Source of the DNA: Candidatus Nanopelagicales bacterium
GTDB taxonomy: Bacteria; Actinomycetota; Actinomycetes; S36-B12; GCA-2699445
Direction: 5' to 3'
DNA: 32,649 bases
Assembly: GCA_030700225.1 (NCBI GenBank)
Contig: JAUYJT010000059.1
Span: 1 to 32,649 of the forward strand
The notes under the pieces were generated by a model. The model was not told the origin of the DNA and ran no database searches. It saw only the letters and a list, made by a program, of their open reading frames with translations. The position numbers were made by a program, and so were the translations under genes. Within the stretch, counting starts at the first letter, position 1, and every line of letters begins with the position of its first letter. Shown here one piece after another: positions 6,670-13,619 of the stretch.

Positions 6670-8334
6670 ATGGCGGAGCTTGGCGAGATCCTGCTCGCCG
6701 CGGGTCTGATCGAACGCGAGCAGCTGAAGTGCGCGCTGGAGAAGCAACGCGCTTCTGGCGGGACGCTGGGCCAGATCCTCGTCGACGCGGGAGACTTGTC
6801 AGAGGGGCAGCTCGTCGCGCTGCTTGCCGCCGAGGGTGGGCTGCCATTCATGGATCTGGCCGATGTCACGGTTGACGGTTCGGCCATGGGAAGGGTCCCC
6901 GGCGTGGTTTGCCGCAAGCATCACGTCATCCCGGTCGCGATCGAGGACGGCGCTCTGGTCCTGGCCATGGCGGACCCCGCGGACGTAGTCGCCATCGACG
7001 ATGTCCGGGCACTGACCGGGATGGACGTCCGGATCGCCATCGCGACGCGCCGCGACGTCGACGCCGCCATCGACCGCCTCTACAGGGCTGACTCTGACCT
7101 GGATGACTTGACGACGGTGATGGATGTCGAGGAGCAACCCGAGGATCTGGCGGCACTGCGTCAGGTCATCGAAGACGCCCCGATCGTGAAGTTCGTCAAT
7201 CTCTTGATCACACAGGGCATCCAAGATGACGCCAGTGACATCCACCTGGAGCCCAACGAGCGCGATCTGTCGGTGCGCTTCCGCATTGATGGCGTCCTGC
7301 ATGAGGTGATGCGGTCTCCCCGAAGCATCCACGCGGGCGTGGTCAGCCGGCTGAAGATCATGGCGGACATGGACATCGCCGAACGGCGGGTGCCTCAGGA
7401 CGGCCGGTTGAGCGTGACGGCGCGTGGCAGGCAAGTTGACCTGCGGGTCGCGTCGCTGCCGACGGTGTGGGGCGAGAAGCTGGTGCTGCGAATACTGGAC
7501 AGCGGTACGAGCCGTCTGGACCTGTCCGACCTGGGGTTCAGTCCCAGCAACTACGACAAGTACTCGGAGTCGTTCTTCAAGCCCTACGGGATGATCATGG
7601 TCACCGGGCCGACCGGCTCAGGGAAGTCCACGACCCTCTACGCGACCTTGAACATCCTGAACCGCCCCGAGGTAAACATCATCACCGTCGAGGACCCTGT
7701 CGAGTACCGCTTGGCCGGGATCTCCCAGATCCAGACGCACCCCAAGGCCGGTCTTACCTTCGCTTCGGCCCTGCGCTCGATTCTGCGAGCTGACCCGGAC
7801 ATCGTGCTCATCGGTGAGGTTCGCGATCACGAGACAGCCCAGATCGCGGTCGAGGCGGCGCTGACGGGGCACTTGGTCCTGACGACTCTGCACACCAATG
7901 ACGCGCCGGGGTCGGTGAACCGGCTCATCGAGATGGGGATCGAGCCCTTCCTGGTGGGGTCGGCCCTGGACTGTGTGCTGGCTCAGCGGCTCGCGCGGCG
8001 GCTGTGCACGCACTGCCGCGAGGAGTTCAAGCCGACCCATGAGACGCTGACGGCCGCTCGATTCCCGTTGGCGGAGGGCGAGCCGGTGCCTGTGCTGTAC
8101 CGGGCCAAGGGTTGCTCCAAGTGCGCGAAGACCGGCTACAAAGGGCGCATCGCCCTGCATGAGGTCATGCGGGTCAGCGAAACGATCGAGCGGTTGACGG
8201 TAGAGCGGGCCACGACATCGGAAATCACAGAGGCCGCAAAGGCCGAGGGAATGCGGTCATTGCGCGATGATGGGATGCAGAAGGTCCTGGAAGGGGTCAC
8301 GAGTCTGGACGAGATCCTGCGGGTCGTGCTCTAA
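6670..8334 (+). CDS. pilB: Type IV pilus extension ATPase PilB
   Basis: A 554-residue GspE/PilB-type hexameric ATPase that powers pilin polymerisation from the cytoplasmic face of the membrane. The start is ATG 6670, preceded by AGGAAGGA, because the family domain begins at once. Residues 2-54 form a MshEN domain: two 24-residue motifs (ELGEILLAAG... and TLGQILVDAG...) separated by the five-residue RASGG. The motor domain has Walker A GPTGSGKST (313-321), the Asp box around EDPVEY, Walker B LRADPDIVLIGEVRD, and the His box HLVLTTLHTND. Four cysteines in two CxxC pairs (446/449 and 482/485) form the usual zinc site. It is followed by pilT and pilC. Confidence 0.97.
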   Translation: MAELGEILLAAGLIEREQLKCALEKQRASGGTLGQILVDAGDLSEGQLVALLAAEGGLPFMDLADVTVDGSAMGRVPGVVCRKHHVIPVAIEDGALVLAMADPADVVAIDDVRALTGMDVRIAIATRRDVDAAIDRLYRADSDLDDLTTVMDVEEQPEDLAALRQVIEDAPIVKFVNLLITQGIQDDASDIHLEPNERDLSVRFRIDGVLHEVMRSPRSIHAGVVSRLKIMADMDIAERRVPQDGRLSVTARGRQVDLRVASLPTVWGEKLVLRILDSGTSRLDLSDLGFSPSNYDKYSESFFKPYGMIMVTGPTGSGKSTTLYATLNILNRPEVNIITVEDPVEYRLAGISQIQTHPKAGLTFASALRSILRADPDIVLIGEVRDHETAQIAVEAALTGHLVLTTLHTNDAPGSVNRLIEMGIEPFLVGSALDCVLAQRLARRLCTHCREEFKPTHETLTAARFPLAEGEPVPVLYRAKGCSKCAKTGYKGRIALHEVMRVSETIERLTVERATTSEITEAAKAEGMRSLRDDGMQKVLEGVTSLDEILRVVL

Positions 8335-8442
8335 CTGGCGCGCGAGGGTTGGCGAGTCCGGGTCGATCTTGTCTGCGCCAAGCGCCAGACTGGGATCGGG
8401 CGGAAGTGAGACCGTGGTACCGCGGAGGCAAGGGAGAGTGCC

Positions 8443-9702
8443 GTGAGCCAGTCCGGGCAGGGCGACGACATCCGCTTCGCACCGTCGCGGGCACCGGAAT
8501 CGCCGACGCCAGGCCTGGTCCCCCCGGTGGGGCCGATGCCCAGCGTGCCGGACGCGCCACAAGTCGCGGACACCGCAGCCAAGCCCAAGGCTTACGAACG
8601 CTCGACGACCGAGACCAAGATCCGCAAGGGTGACATCTCCCTGCTGGACTTGCTGGATCGCGTGATGGATCTGGGCGCTTCCGACCTGCACATCGCCGCC
8701 GAGTCCAATCCAGTGGTGCGGATCAACGGGGCCTTGCACCTGCTGGAGGATTTCCCGGTACTGGACAAGGCCATGATTCAGCGCGTCCTCTACGCGATCA
8801 TCACCCAAGACCAGCGGGAGCGATTCGAGGAGGAACTGGAGCTCGACTTCTCCTACGCGCTGCCGGGCCGGAGCCGGTTCCGGGTGAATCTCTACAGGCA
8901 GAAGGACGCGCTCGGAGCCGCCTTCCGCCTGATTCCGCAGGAGATACGGTCGCTTGAAGAGCTCGGAATACCGCCCGTGGTGCGCGATTTCGCCAGCCTT
9001 CCGCGCGGGTTCGTTCTGGTGACCGGCCCGACCGGGTCGGGGAAGTCCACGACCCTGGCCGCGCTGATAGATCTTGCCAACACCACGCGGCACGACCACA
9101 TCATGACCGTCGAGGACCCGATCGAGTTCCTGCACTCGCACAAGTCCTGCCTGGTCAACCAGCGTGAGGTCGGCACGGACACTTGGTCCTACAACCAGGC
9201 TCTCAAGCACGTGCTGCGCCAGGACCCGGACATCATCCTGGTTGGTGAGATGCGAGATCTGGAGACGATCTCGGTGGCGTTGACCGCGGCGGAAACCGGC
9301 CACCTCGTCTTCGCGACGCTGCACACTCAGGACGCCGCGCAGACCATCGACCGCGTCATAGACGTGTTCCCGCCGTCTCAGCAGCAGCAGGTTCGCCAAC
9401 AGCTGGCTAGCTCCTTCCAGGGTGTGGTGTGCCAGACCCTGTGCAAGTCCGCGGACGGCCAGTCCAGGGTGGTTGCCGTGGAGGTCCTGACGATCACGCC
9501 CGCGGTTCGGAACTTGATCCGCGAGGGCAAGACGCATCAGTTGTACTCCGCGATGCAGGCGGGTGCCAAGTTCGGCATGCAGACCATGGACCAACACTTG
9601 GCGAAGCTGGTGCTGGCAAACCGGATCACGTACGAAACTGGCCTGGAGAAGTGCCACCAGATCGAGGACTTCAACCGCCTGGCGGGAAGGAGCTCGCACT
9701 GA
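8443..9702 (+). CDS. pilT: Type IV pilus retraction ATPase PilT
   Basis: A 419-residue PilT-type ATPase that depolymerises the pilus and drives twitching or DNA uptake. A non-conserved, Pro/Ser-rich N-terminus of about 60 residues precedes the PilT core at GDISLLDLLDRVMDLGASDLHI. Walker A is GPTGSGKST (195-203), Walker B is LRQDPDIILVGEMRD, and the His box is HLVFATLHTQD. There are no CxxC zinc pairs and no MshEN domain, which separates it from PilB. The closing IDVFPPSQQQQVRQQLA segment is characteristic of PilT. The start is GTG 8443 with a GGGAGAG site upstream. The stop overlaps the pilC ATG (TGATG, 9700-9704). Confidence 0.96.
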   Translation: MSQSGQGDDIRFAPSRAPESPTPGLVPPVGPMPSVPDAPQVADTAAKPKAYERSTTETKIRKGDISLLDLLDRVMDLGASDLHIAAESNPVVRINGALHLLEDFPVLDKAMIQRVLYAIITQDQRERFEEELELDFSYALPGRSRFRVNLYRQKDALGAAFRLIPQEIRSLEELGIPPVVRDFASLPRGFVLVTGPTGSGKSTTLAALIDLANTTRHDHIMTVEDPIEFLHSHKSCLVNQREVGTDTWSYNQALKHVLRQDPDIILVGEMRDLETISVALTAAETGHLVFATLHTQDAAQTIDRVIDVFPPSQQQQVRQQLASSFQGVVCQTLCKSADGQSRVVAVEVLTITPAVRNLIREGKTHQLYSAMQAGAKFGMQTMDQHLAKLVLANRITYETGLEKCHQIEDFNRLAGRSSH

Positions 9703-10922
9703 TGGCGGTCGGCACTTTCGAGTACCAGATCAGGGACCGGTCCGGCAAGATCGTCAATGGCAAGATCGACGCCGAGTCTCAGTCGGCGGTTGCCAACAAG
9801 CTCAAGTCGATGGGATACGCACCGATCTCCATCCGCGAGGCTGGCACGGGGATGAACCGCGAGATCCACATCCCGGGCTTCGGCGAGAAGGTCAAGCTGT
9901 ACGACCTGGCGGTGCTTTGCCGTCAATTCGCCACGATGATCAACTCGGGTCTGAACCTGCTCAGGTCGCTGTCGATTCTGGAGCAGCAGACGCAGAACGA
10001 GAAGCTCGCGAAGGTGATGGGCGAGGTCAGGGCTGAGGTCGAGGCCGGGTCATCCCTATCCATAGCGCTCGCACACCACGAAGAAGTGTTCCCTCCGCTG
10101 ATGATCAGCATGGTGCGCGCGGGTGAAGTCGGCGGGTTCTTGGACAAGGTCCTGCTTCAGATAGCGTCCAACTTCGAGTCCGAAGTCCGGCTACGCCAGA
10201 AGATCAAGTCAGCCATGACATATCCGACGGTCGTGTTCATCATCGCCATCCTGGCTCTGAGCGCCATGCTGCTGTTCATCGTCCCGGTGTTCGAAGGGCT
10301 ATTCATCGGGCTCGGCGGCGAGTTGCCCGCTCCCACGCGGGTTCTCGTGGCGATGTCCAACTTGCTGAAGGTGACCGCACCGTTCTTGATCCTGTTGATC
10401 ATCGTCGCGATGATCCTGTGGCGGCGGTTCAAGAATCACCCCAAGGTGCGCGACAAGGTCGATCCGCTCAAGCTGAAGCTGCCGGTGTTCGGCAAGATGT
10501 TCCAAAAGATCGCCCTGAGCCGGTTCACGCGCAACCTGGGGACACTGATCAGCGCTGGGGTGCCGATCCTGCAGTCCCTGGATATCGTCGCCGACACGTC
10601 AGGCAACGTGGTGATCGCCCGCGCGGTCCGCGATGTCGAGGACTCAGTGCGGTCCGGCGAGTCGCTGTCGCGGCGCCTTCAGGATCATCCCGTGTTCCCG
10701 CCGATGGTGGTGCAGATGCTGGCTGTGGGGGAGGACACTGGCTCGCTCGACGAGATGCTTCACAAGATAAGCGAGTTCTACGACCAGGAAGTCGAAGCCA
10801 CTACCGAGGCCCTGACCTCTCTGATCGAGCCGATCATGATCGCTGTTATCGGCGGGATGATCGGGGCGATGTTGATCGCGCTGTACCTGCCGATGTTCAA
10901 GATCTTCGAGCTGGTGAAGTAG
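9702..10922 (+). CDS. pilC: Type IV pilus platform protein PilC
   Basis: A 406-residue GspF-family polytopic inner-membrane protein that couples the PilB/PilT motors to the pilus base. The start is ATG 9702, overlapping the pilT stop; an in-frame extension to 9429 runs inside pilT. The protein begins with a short beta-rich segment (FEYQIRDRSGKIVNGKIDA), then two repeated GspF domains, each with the signature of a cytoplasmic helical bundle and a hydrophobic segment: LYDLAVLCRQFATMINSGL and FPPLMISMVRAGEVGGFLD in the first, SRFTRNLGTLISAGVPILQ and FPPMVVQMLAVGEDTGSLD in the second. Three transmembrane segments are visible (about 170-195, 220-245, 375-400). It ends the pilBTC block; the major pilin is about 6.8 kb away. 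Confidence 0.96.
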   Translation: MAVGTFEYQIRDRSGKIVNGKIDAESQSAVANKLKSMGYAPISIREAGTGMNREIHIPGFGEKVKLYDLAVLCRQFATMINSGLNLLRSLSILEQQTQNEKLAKVMGEVRAEVEAGSSLSIALAHHEEVFPPLMISMVRAGEVGGFLDKVLLQIASNFESEVRLRQKIKSAMTYPTVVFIIAILALSAMLLFIVPVFEGLFIGLGGELPAPTRVLVAMSNLLKVTAPFLILLIIVAMILWRRFKNHPKVRDKVDPLKLKLPVFGKMFQKIALSRFTRNLGTLISAGVPILQSLDIVADTSGNVVIARAVRDVEDSVRSGESLSRRLQDHPVFPPMVVQMLAVGEDTGSLDEMLHKISEFYDQEVEATTEALTSLIEPIMIAVIGGMIGAMLIALYLPMFKIFELVK

Positions 10923-10934
10923 CGCCGCTGTCAG

Positions 10935-11002
10935 GTGACAGGAGACATTTCCAATTGACATTGATCGTTTCCAACCGTTTCCGAAGTGACGAGATCATTT
11001 CC
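10935..11002 (+). repeat. Imperfect direct repeats between pilC and the AbiE module
   Basis: GTGACAGGAGACATTTCC (10935-10952) and GTGACGAGATCATTTCC (10986-11002) are similar and 51 bases apart, with two further CGTTTCC copies between them. CTGTCA-GG-TGACAG just upstream forms a small palindrome. Arrangements like this occur at transposon ends, but no transposase is present. It marks the left border of the toxin-antitoxin insertion. Confidence 0.35.
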
Positions 11003-11046
11003 TGAAGAGACGCTAGGCGTCCGAGGGATTCACAGATGTGTGCGGA

Positions 11047-11067
11047 AGCGTATCCATATGATACGCT
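11047..11067 (+). promoter_or_regulatory. Palindromic operator/-10 region of the AbiE module
   Basis: AGCGTATC (11047-11054) and GATACGCT (11060-11067) are exact reverse complements around a five-base CATAT centre. A TATGAT -10-like hexamer (11057-11062) lies inside the palindrome and the antitoxin ATG is eight bases past its end. Known AbiEi antitoxins bind inverted repeats in their own promoters and repress them, so this is the likely autoregulatory site. Confidence 0.6.
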
Positions 11068-11074
11068 AGAGCAC

Positions 11075-11632
11075 ATGAACATCTGGGATCTCGTGGTCGA
11101 ACGAGCTGCTGAGCAGCACGGATACGTGACAACCCGTGACGCTCGTGACCTTGAAATCGACCCCACGCAGCTGCGGCTGCTTGCGGCGCGCGGTCGTCTC
11201 GACCGCGTGGGGCGTGGCGTATATCGCGTCCCGTTACTACCCCGGGGGGAGCACGACGACTTGGCCGAGGCTGTGGCATGGACCTTGAGGCGTGGCGTGA
11301 TCTCGCACGAATCCGCGCTGCTGCTGCACGGAGTATCGGACGTGAACCCCTCGCACGTGCATCTGACGGTGCCACGCGACAATCACCCACGAGCTGCTGG
11401 AGGGGAGCTTTACCGCCTTCATCGCCGAAATCTTCCGGCCAAGGATGCCGCTGATGTAGATGGTATTCCGGTCACGACGGTCGAGCGGACGATCCGTGAC
11501 TGCCTTGCCGACGGAACCGACCCCTACCAACTGCAGTTGGCGATCGACCAGGCCGAAACGGTCGGTCTTCTCCGCAAGGCTGTAGCAGAGTCGCTTCGTG
11601 GTGAAGTCGCGTCAGCGAGAGCGCTCGCATGA
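11075..11632 (+). CDS. AbiEi-type antitoxin / transcriptional regulator
   Basis: A 185-residue protein starting at ATG 11075. An upstream in-frame start at 11036 would place the start before the palindromic operator and adds non-conserved residues. The N-terminal winged-helix part reads AAEQHGYVTTRDARDLEI...LRLLAARGRLDRVGRGVYRVP, the standard opening of AbiEi antitoxins. The middle part, ISHESALLLHGVSD...HLTVPRD...YRLHRRNLP, and VTTVERTIRDCL match the C-terminal antitoxin domain. In the AbiE (type IV) system this protein counteracts the AbiEii nucleotidyltransferase and represses the operon. Its stop overlaps the ATG of the toxin N-terminal frame (ATGA, 11629-11632). It appears intact although the toxin frame is split. 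Confidence 0.88.
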   Translation: MNIWDLVVERAAEQHGYVTTRDARDLEIDPTQLRLLAARGRLDRVGRGVYRVPLLPRGEHDDLAEAVAWTLRRGVISHESALLLHGVSDVNPSHVHLTVPRDNHPRAAGGELYRLHRRNLPAKDAADVDGIPVTTVERTIRDCLADGTDPYQLQLAIDQAETVGLLRKAVAESLRGEVASARALA

Positions 11633-12506
11633 CCTCGCGTTATGCGTCTTCGCCAACGAACCTGCGCGCACTCCGGGACCGGCTGACCCAGGCCGCGAAA
11701 CGCGAGGGAGTCGTGTTCGGGCGCTTGCAGCAGCACGTCGCGGTCCTCGTGGTCGCCCAGTTCATGACCTCGTGACCGACGACCACGGCGACCCACTTCT
11801 GCTCGTGAAAGGCGGCGCTTCCTTGGAGCTCCGGCGTGGCATCCCAACCTCGCGTACCTCCAAGGATCTGGACGCAGTGAACCGGGCCGATATGGAGACA
11901 GTCCACGATCGACTGGTCGAGGCGGGAGCAACACGTTGGGAGGGCTTCACGGCCATCTTCACCCAACCCGTGCCATTCCAAGTTCCGGGCGAAATCGTGA
12001 ACCCCTACCGTTTCACGGCGAAACTGAGCTACCACGGTAAGCCGTTCGCATCAGTGCCCGTCGAAGTGTCCGCAGTCGAGGCGGGCAACGCGGACCGCTA
12101 CGACAAGATCACCTCAGAGGCCCTCACGCTCATCGGCATCCCGGCCAGCGATGCCGTGCCTTGCATGACGCTTCCGTGGCAAGTCGCGCAGAAGATCCAT
12201 GCGTGCACGGAACTTCTCGAGCTGCCACGAAGCAACGACCGCGCTCACGATCTCGTCGACCTGCAACTGCTGGAGGCTCTTCTCATGGATGAATCACTTG
12301 CGGAGACCCGCAGCGCCAGCGTCGACGTATTCGCGGCAAGAGGCAAGCAAGCCTGGCCACCTCGGGTCGTAGCGCAACCTCACTGGGGACCGATCTATGC
12401 ACGTGCCCTAGAGGGACTCGACCAACTCGAGCTCGCACCGACCGTCGAAGAAGGCGTCGGGCGGGTCCAGGCTTTCGTGAATCAGATAGACGCGAGCGGT
12501 ATCTAA
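11629..12506 (+). pseudogene. AbiEii-type nucleotidyltransferase toxin, reading frame split
   Basis: Two frames make up one toxin. The first, ATG 11629 to TGA 11775 (48 residues), has the family N-terminus (TNLRALRDRLTQAAKREGV). The second begins at GTG 11772, overlapping that stop as GTGA, and runs 244 residues to 12506. It carries the AbiEii nucleotidyltransferase core: KGGASLELRR (glycine motif), TSKDLDAV (the DxD metal site), VPVEVSAVE, and QVAQKIHACTE with NDRAHDLVDL near the end. Together 292 residues, about normal for the family. A one-base loss near 11700-11775 explains this; the longer open frame back to 11598 is arginine-rich shadow sequence. It could be a dead toxin, a sequencing error, or a two-piece protein made by coupled translation. 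Confidence 0.7.
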
Positions 12507-12877
12507 CATTCTTCGCCTTCGACGATTTCGACTTCCACTTGCATTGCCGCCGCGTGATTAGCCTGACGCATCCAAGTCCAACAGGGTCGGAGGCGGTCAG
12601 TCCCGAACCAAATAGACGCGGGAGACCCGCGCTTGCACGCGCGACGACCCCCCGTCCCGGCACCCCGACGGCCTGAGACGCTCGTTGGGCAAGGTGGTGC
12701 AGACTTGCGTGTCAGACGTCCCGCGCGAGTGGTGCAGAGTGAGTGTCATTCACGAGGGGAATTGACGTGAGTGGTGCAAGATCCGATGTCAGCCGGCAGC
12801 AGCTTGTCGGTTGACAGCCGAGTTGGCCCAAGTGGACTTTGAGACGTGGGGAGCTTCACCGACGCGCCGCGCCGACC
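12507..12877 (+). other. Gene-free stretch with IS-end-like repeats
   Basis: This 371-base gap after the toxin gene has no convincing coding sequence. Its right half carries three spaced direct repeats (12694-12791, listed separately). Just after them TGTCAGCCG (12787-12795) and CGGTTGACA (about 12809-12817) form a near-perfect inverted pair. This looks like the leftover end of an insertion sequence. Confidence 0.4.
12694..12791 (+). repeat. Three spaced direct repeats, GTGGTGCA...TGTCA
   Basis: The pattern GTGGTGCA, 7-8 variable bases, then TGTCA occurs at 12694-12714, 12729-12748 and 12771-12791, at intervals of 35 and 42 bases. Multiple subterminal repeats of this sort are a feature of IS21-family ends, where they bind the transposase. 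No istA or istB gene is in the window, so this would be a solitary end. The IS21 link is inference from repeat style. Confidence 0.5.
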
Positions 12878-13240
12878 TCAGTGGGCTGCGTCGGCGTCGC
12901 GGGCCCATCCCAGTGCGATCACGACCGCCCAGACCAGTCCCGCAGCCATGAGGATCACGCCGAGCGCCTCAGCAACCAATGCCCCATTCATCGCCCACAG
13001 GGGCGGTGTGAATGTCTCGAAAGTGAAACCGCTTTCCCCTGAGCTCGAGGAAGGCGTAGCCCCGAACCACCAGTTCTGAGCGAGTCGTGAGAGGGCTTGG
13101 CTGACTTGCGTCAGGACGTAGCCGGCTACGAAGACCGCCGCCGCCCACACGAACCGGGTGCGAAGTCCCGCTCTCGGGCGAGCAGCGTCGTCGTAGTCAT
13201 CGTAGAAGTCTTCTTCTTGATCCCCGTCTGGTTGCGTCAC
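12878..13240 (-). CDS. Hypothetical small membrane protein
   Basis: A protein of about 120 residues, not recognised. The N-terminus is very acidic (DGDQEEDFYDDYDD), followed by a short basic stretch (RPRAGLRTR) and two predicted transmembrane helices: FVWAAAVFVAGYVLTQV and, near the C-terminus, ALVAEALGVILMAAGLVWAVVIALGW. The segment between them would face outward and includes WWFGATPSSSSGES. The acidic-then-basic arrangement before the first helix suggests N-in topology. The GTG start at 13240 is preferred; a TTG at 13261 in the same frame is an alternative, and neither has a strong ribosome-binding site. It stands alone between IS-like repeats and a large repeat. Confidence 0.6.
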   Translation of the reverse strand: MTQPDGDQEEDFYDDYDDAARPRAGLRTRFVWAAAVFVAGYVLTQVSQALSRLAQNWWFGATPSSSSGESGFTFETFTPPLWAMNGALVAEALGVILMAAGLVWAVVIALGWARDADAAH

Positions 13241-13296
13241 CGGAACAGGATCGCATCGCAAGCGACTGCGGCAGCCCGCGGGTCCTGGCAGCGGGT

Positions 13297-13509
13297 TTGG
13301 CCGAGGCCGAGATCGCAGGCATGATCAAGGAGCAGGCGGTAGAGCGAATGAGGTCGATCCGGACCGAGGTACGTGTCCATGGCACGAGCCCTCCCCCGCC
13401 TCGCGGGGGGACCCCCAGGCTTCAAGCCTCACGCTGGGGGTCCCCCCACGAAGTGGGGGGACCGGTCTCGACCCATGGACATGGACCCTGCGCCCGCTTT
13501 GTCCGTTAG
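13297..13509 (+). other. Possible gene remnant running into the repeat
   Basis: A 70-codon frame opening at TTG 13297. Its first 30 or so codons (AEAEIAGMIKEQAVERMRS...) look like real, high-GC3 coding sequence, and the same frame stays open further upstream on the other side of the TTG. After about 13375 it enters the inverted repeat and becomes proline/glycine-rich nonsense. It could be a gene truncated by the repeat, or an antisense artefact of the neighbouring membrane gene. No family recognised. Confidence 0.2.
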
Positions 13510-13592
13510 GTCCGGTTCCGCTCTGCGGATCTGCCCGCTACGGTCGCTAAAACTCGCGAATCCCGCCGGGTAACAACCAGAACGGGTCGATC
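13375..13592 (+). repeat. Dispersed repeat, copy R1 (left of copper gene)
   Basis: About 218 bp that recur in inverted orientation at 15025-15234. Shared blocks are GTCCATGG at the outer edge, GGCTTCAAGCCTCACGC (about 13418-13434), GTCTCGACCCATGGAC (13465-13480), GCTTTGTCC, GCGGATCTGCCCG, AATCCCGCCGGGTA and a closing GGGTCGATC. Over the inner 128 bases my hand alignment gives roughly 83% identity. R1 also contains a perfect 14-bp inverted repeat, 13405-13418 with 13434-13447. It ends 28 bases from the copper gene stop codon. Confidence 0.8.
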
Positions 13593-13619
13593 GCGCCAGG
13601 CAGGGCAGCGCGGCGGCGG

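Noticed and set aside
8257-9699. A 480-codon open frame on the minus strand opposite pilT
   Set aside because: It is the high-GC antisense shadow of pilT, rich in Arg/His/Gln with no domain.
11598-11771. Long N-terminus of the toxin in the same frame as its body
   Set aside because: That stretch is Arg/Pro/Gly-rich shadow sequence; the family N-terminus is in the other frame from ATG 11629.
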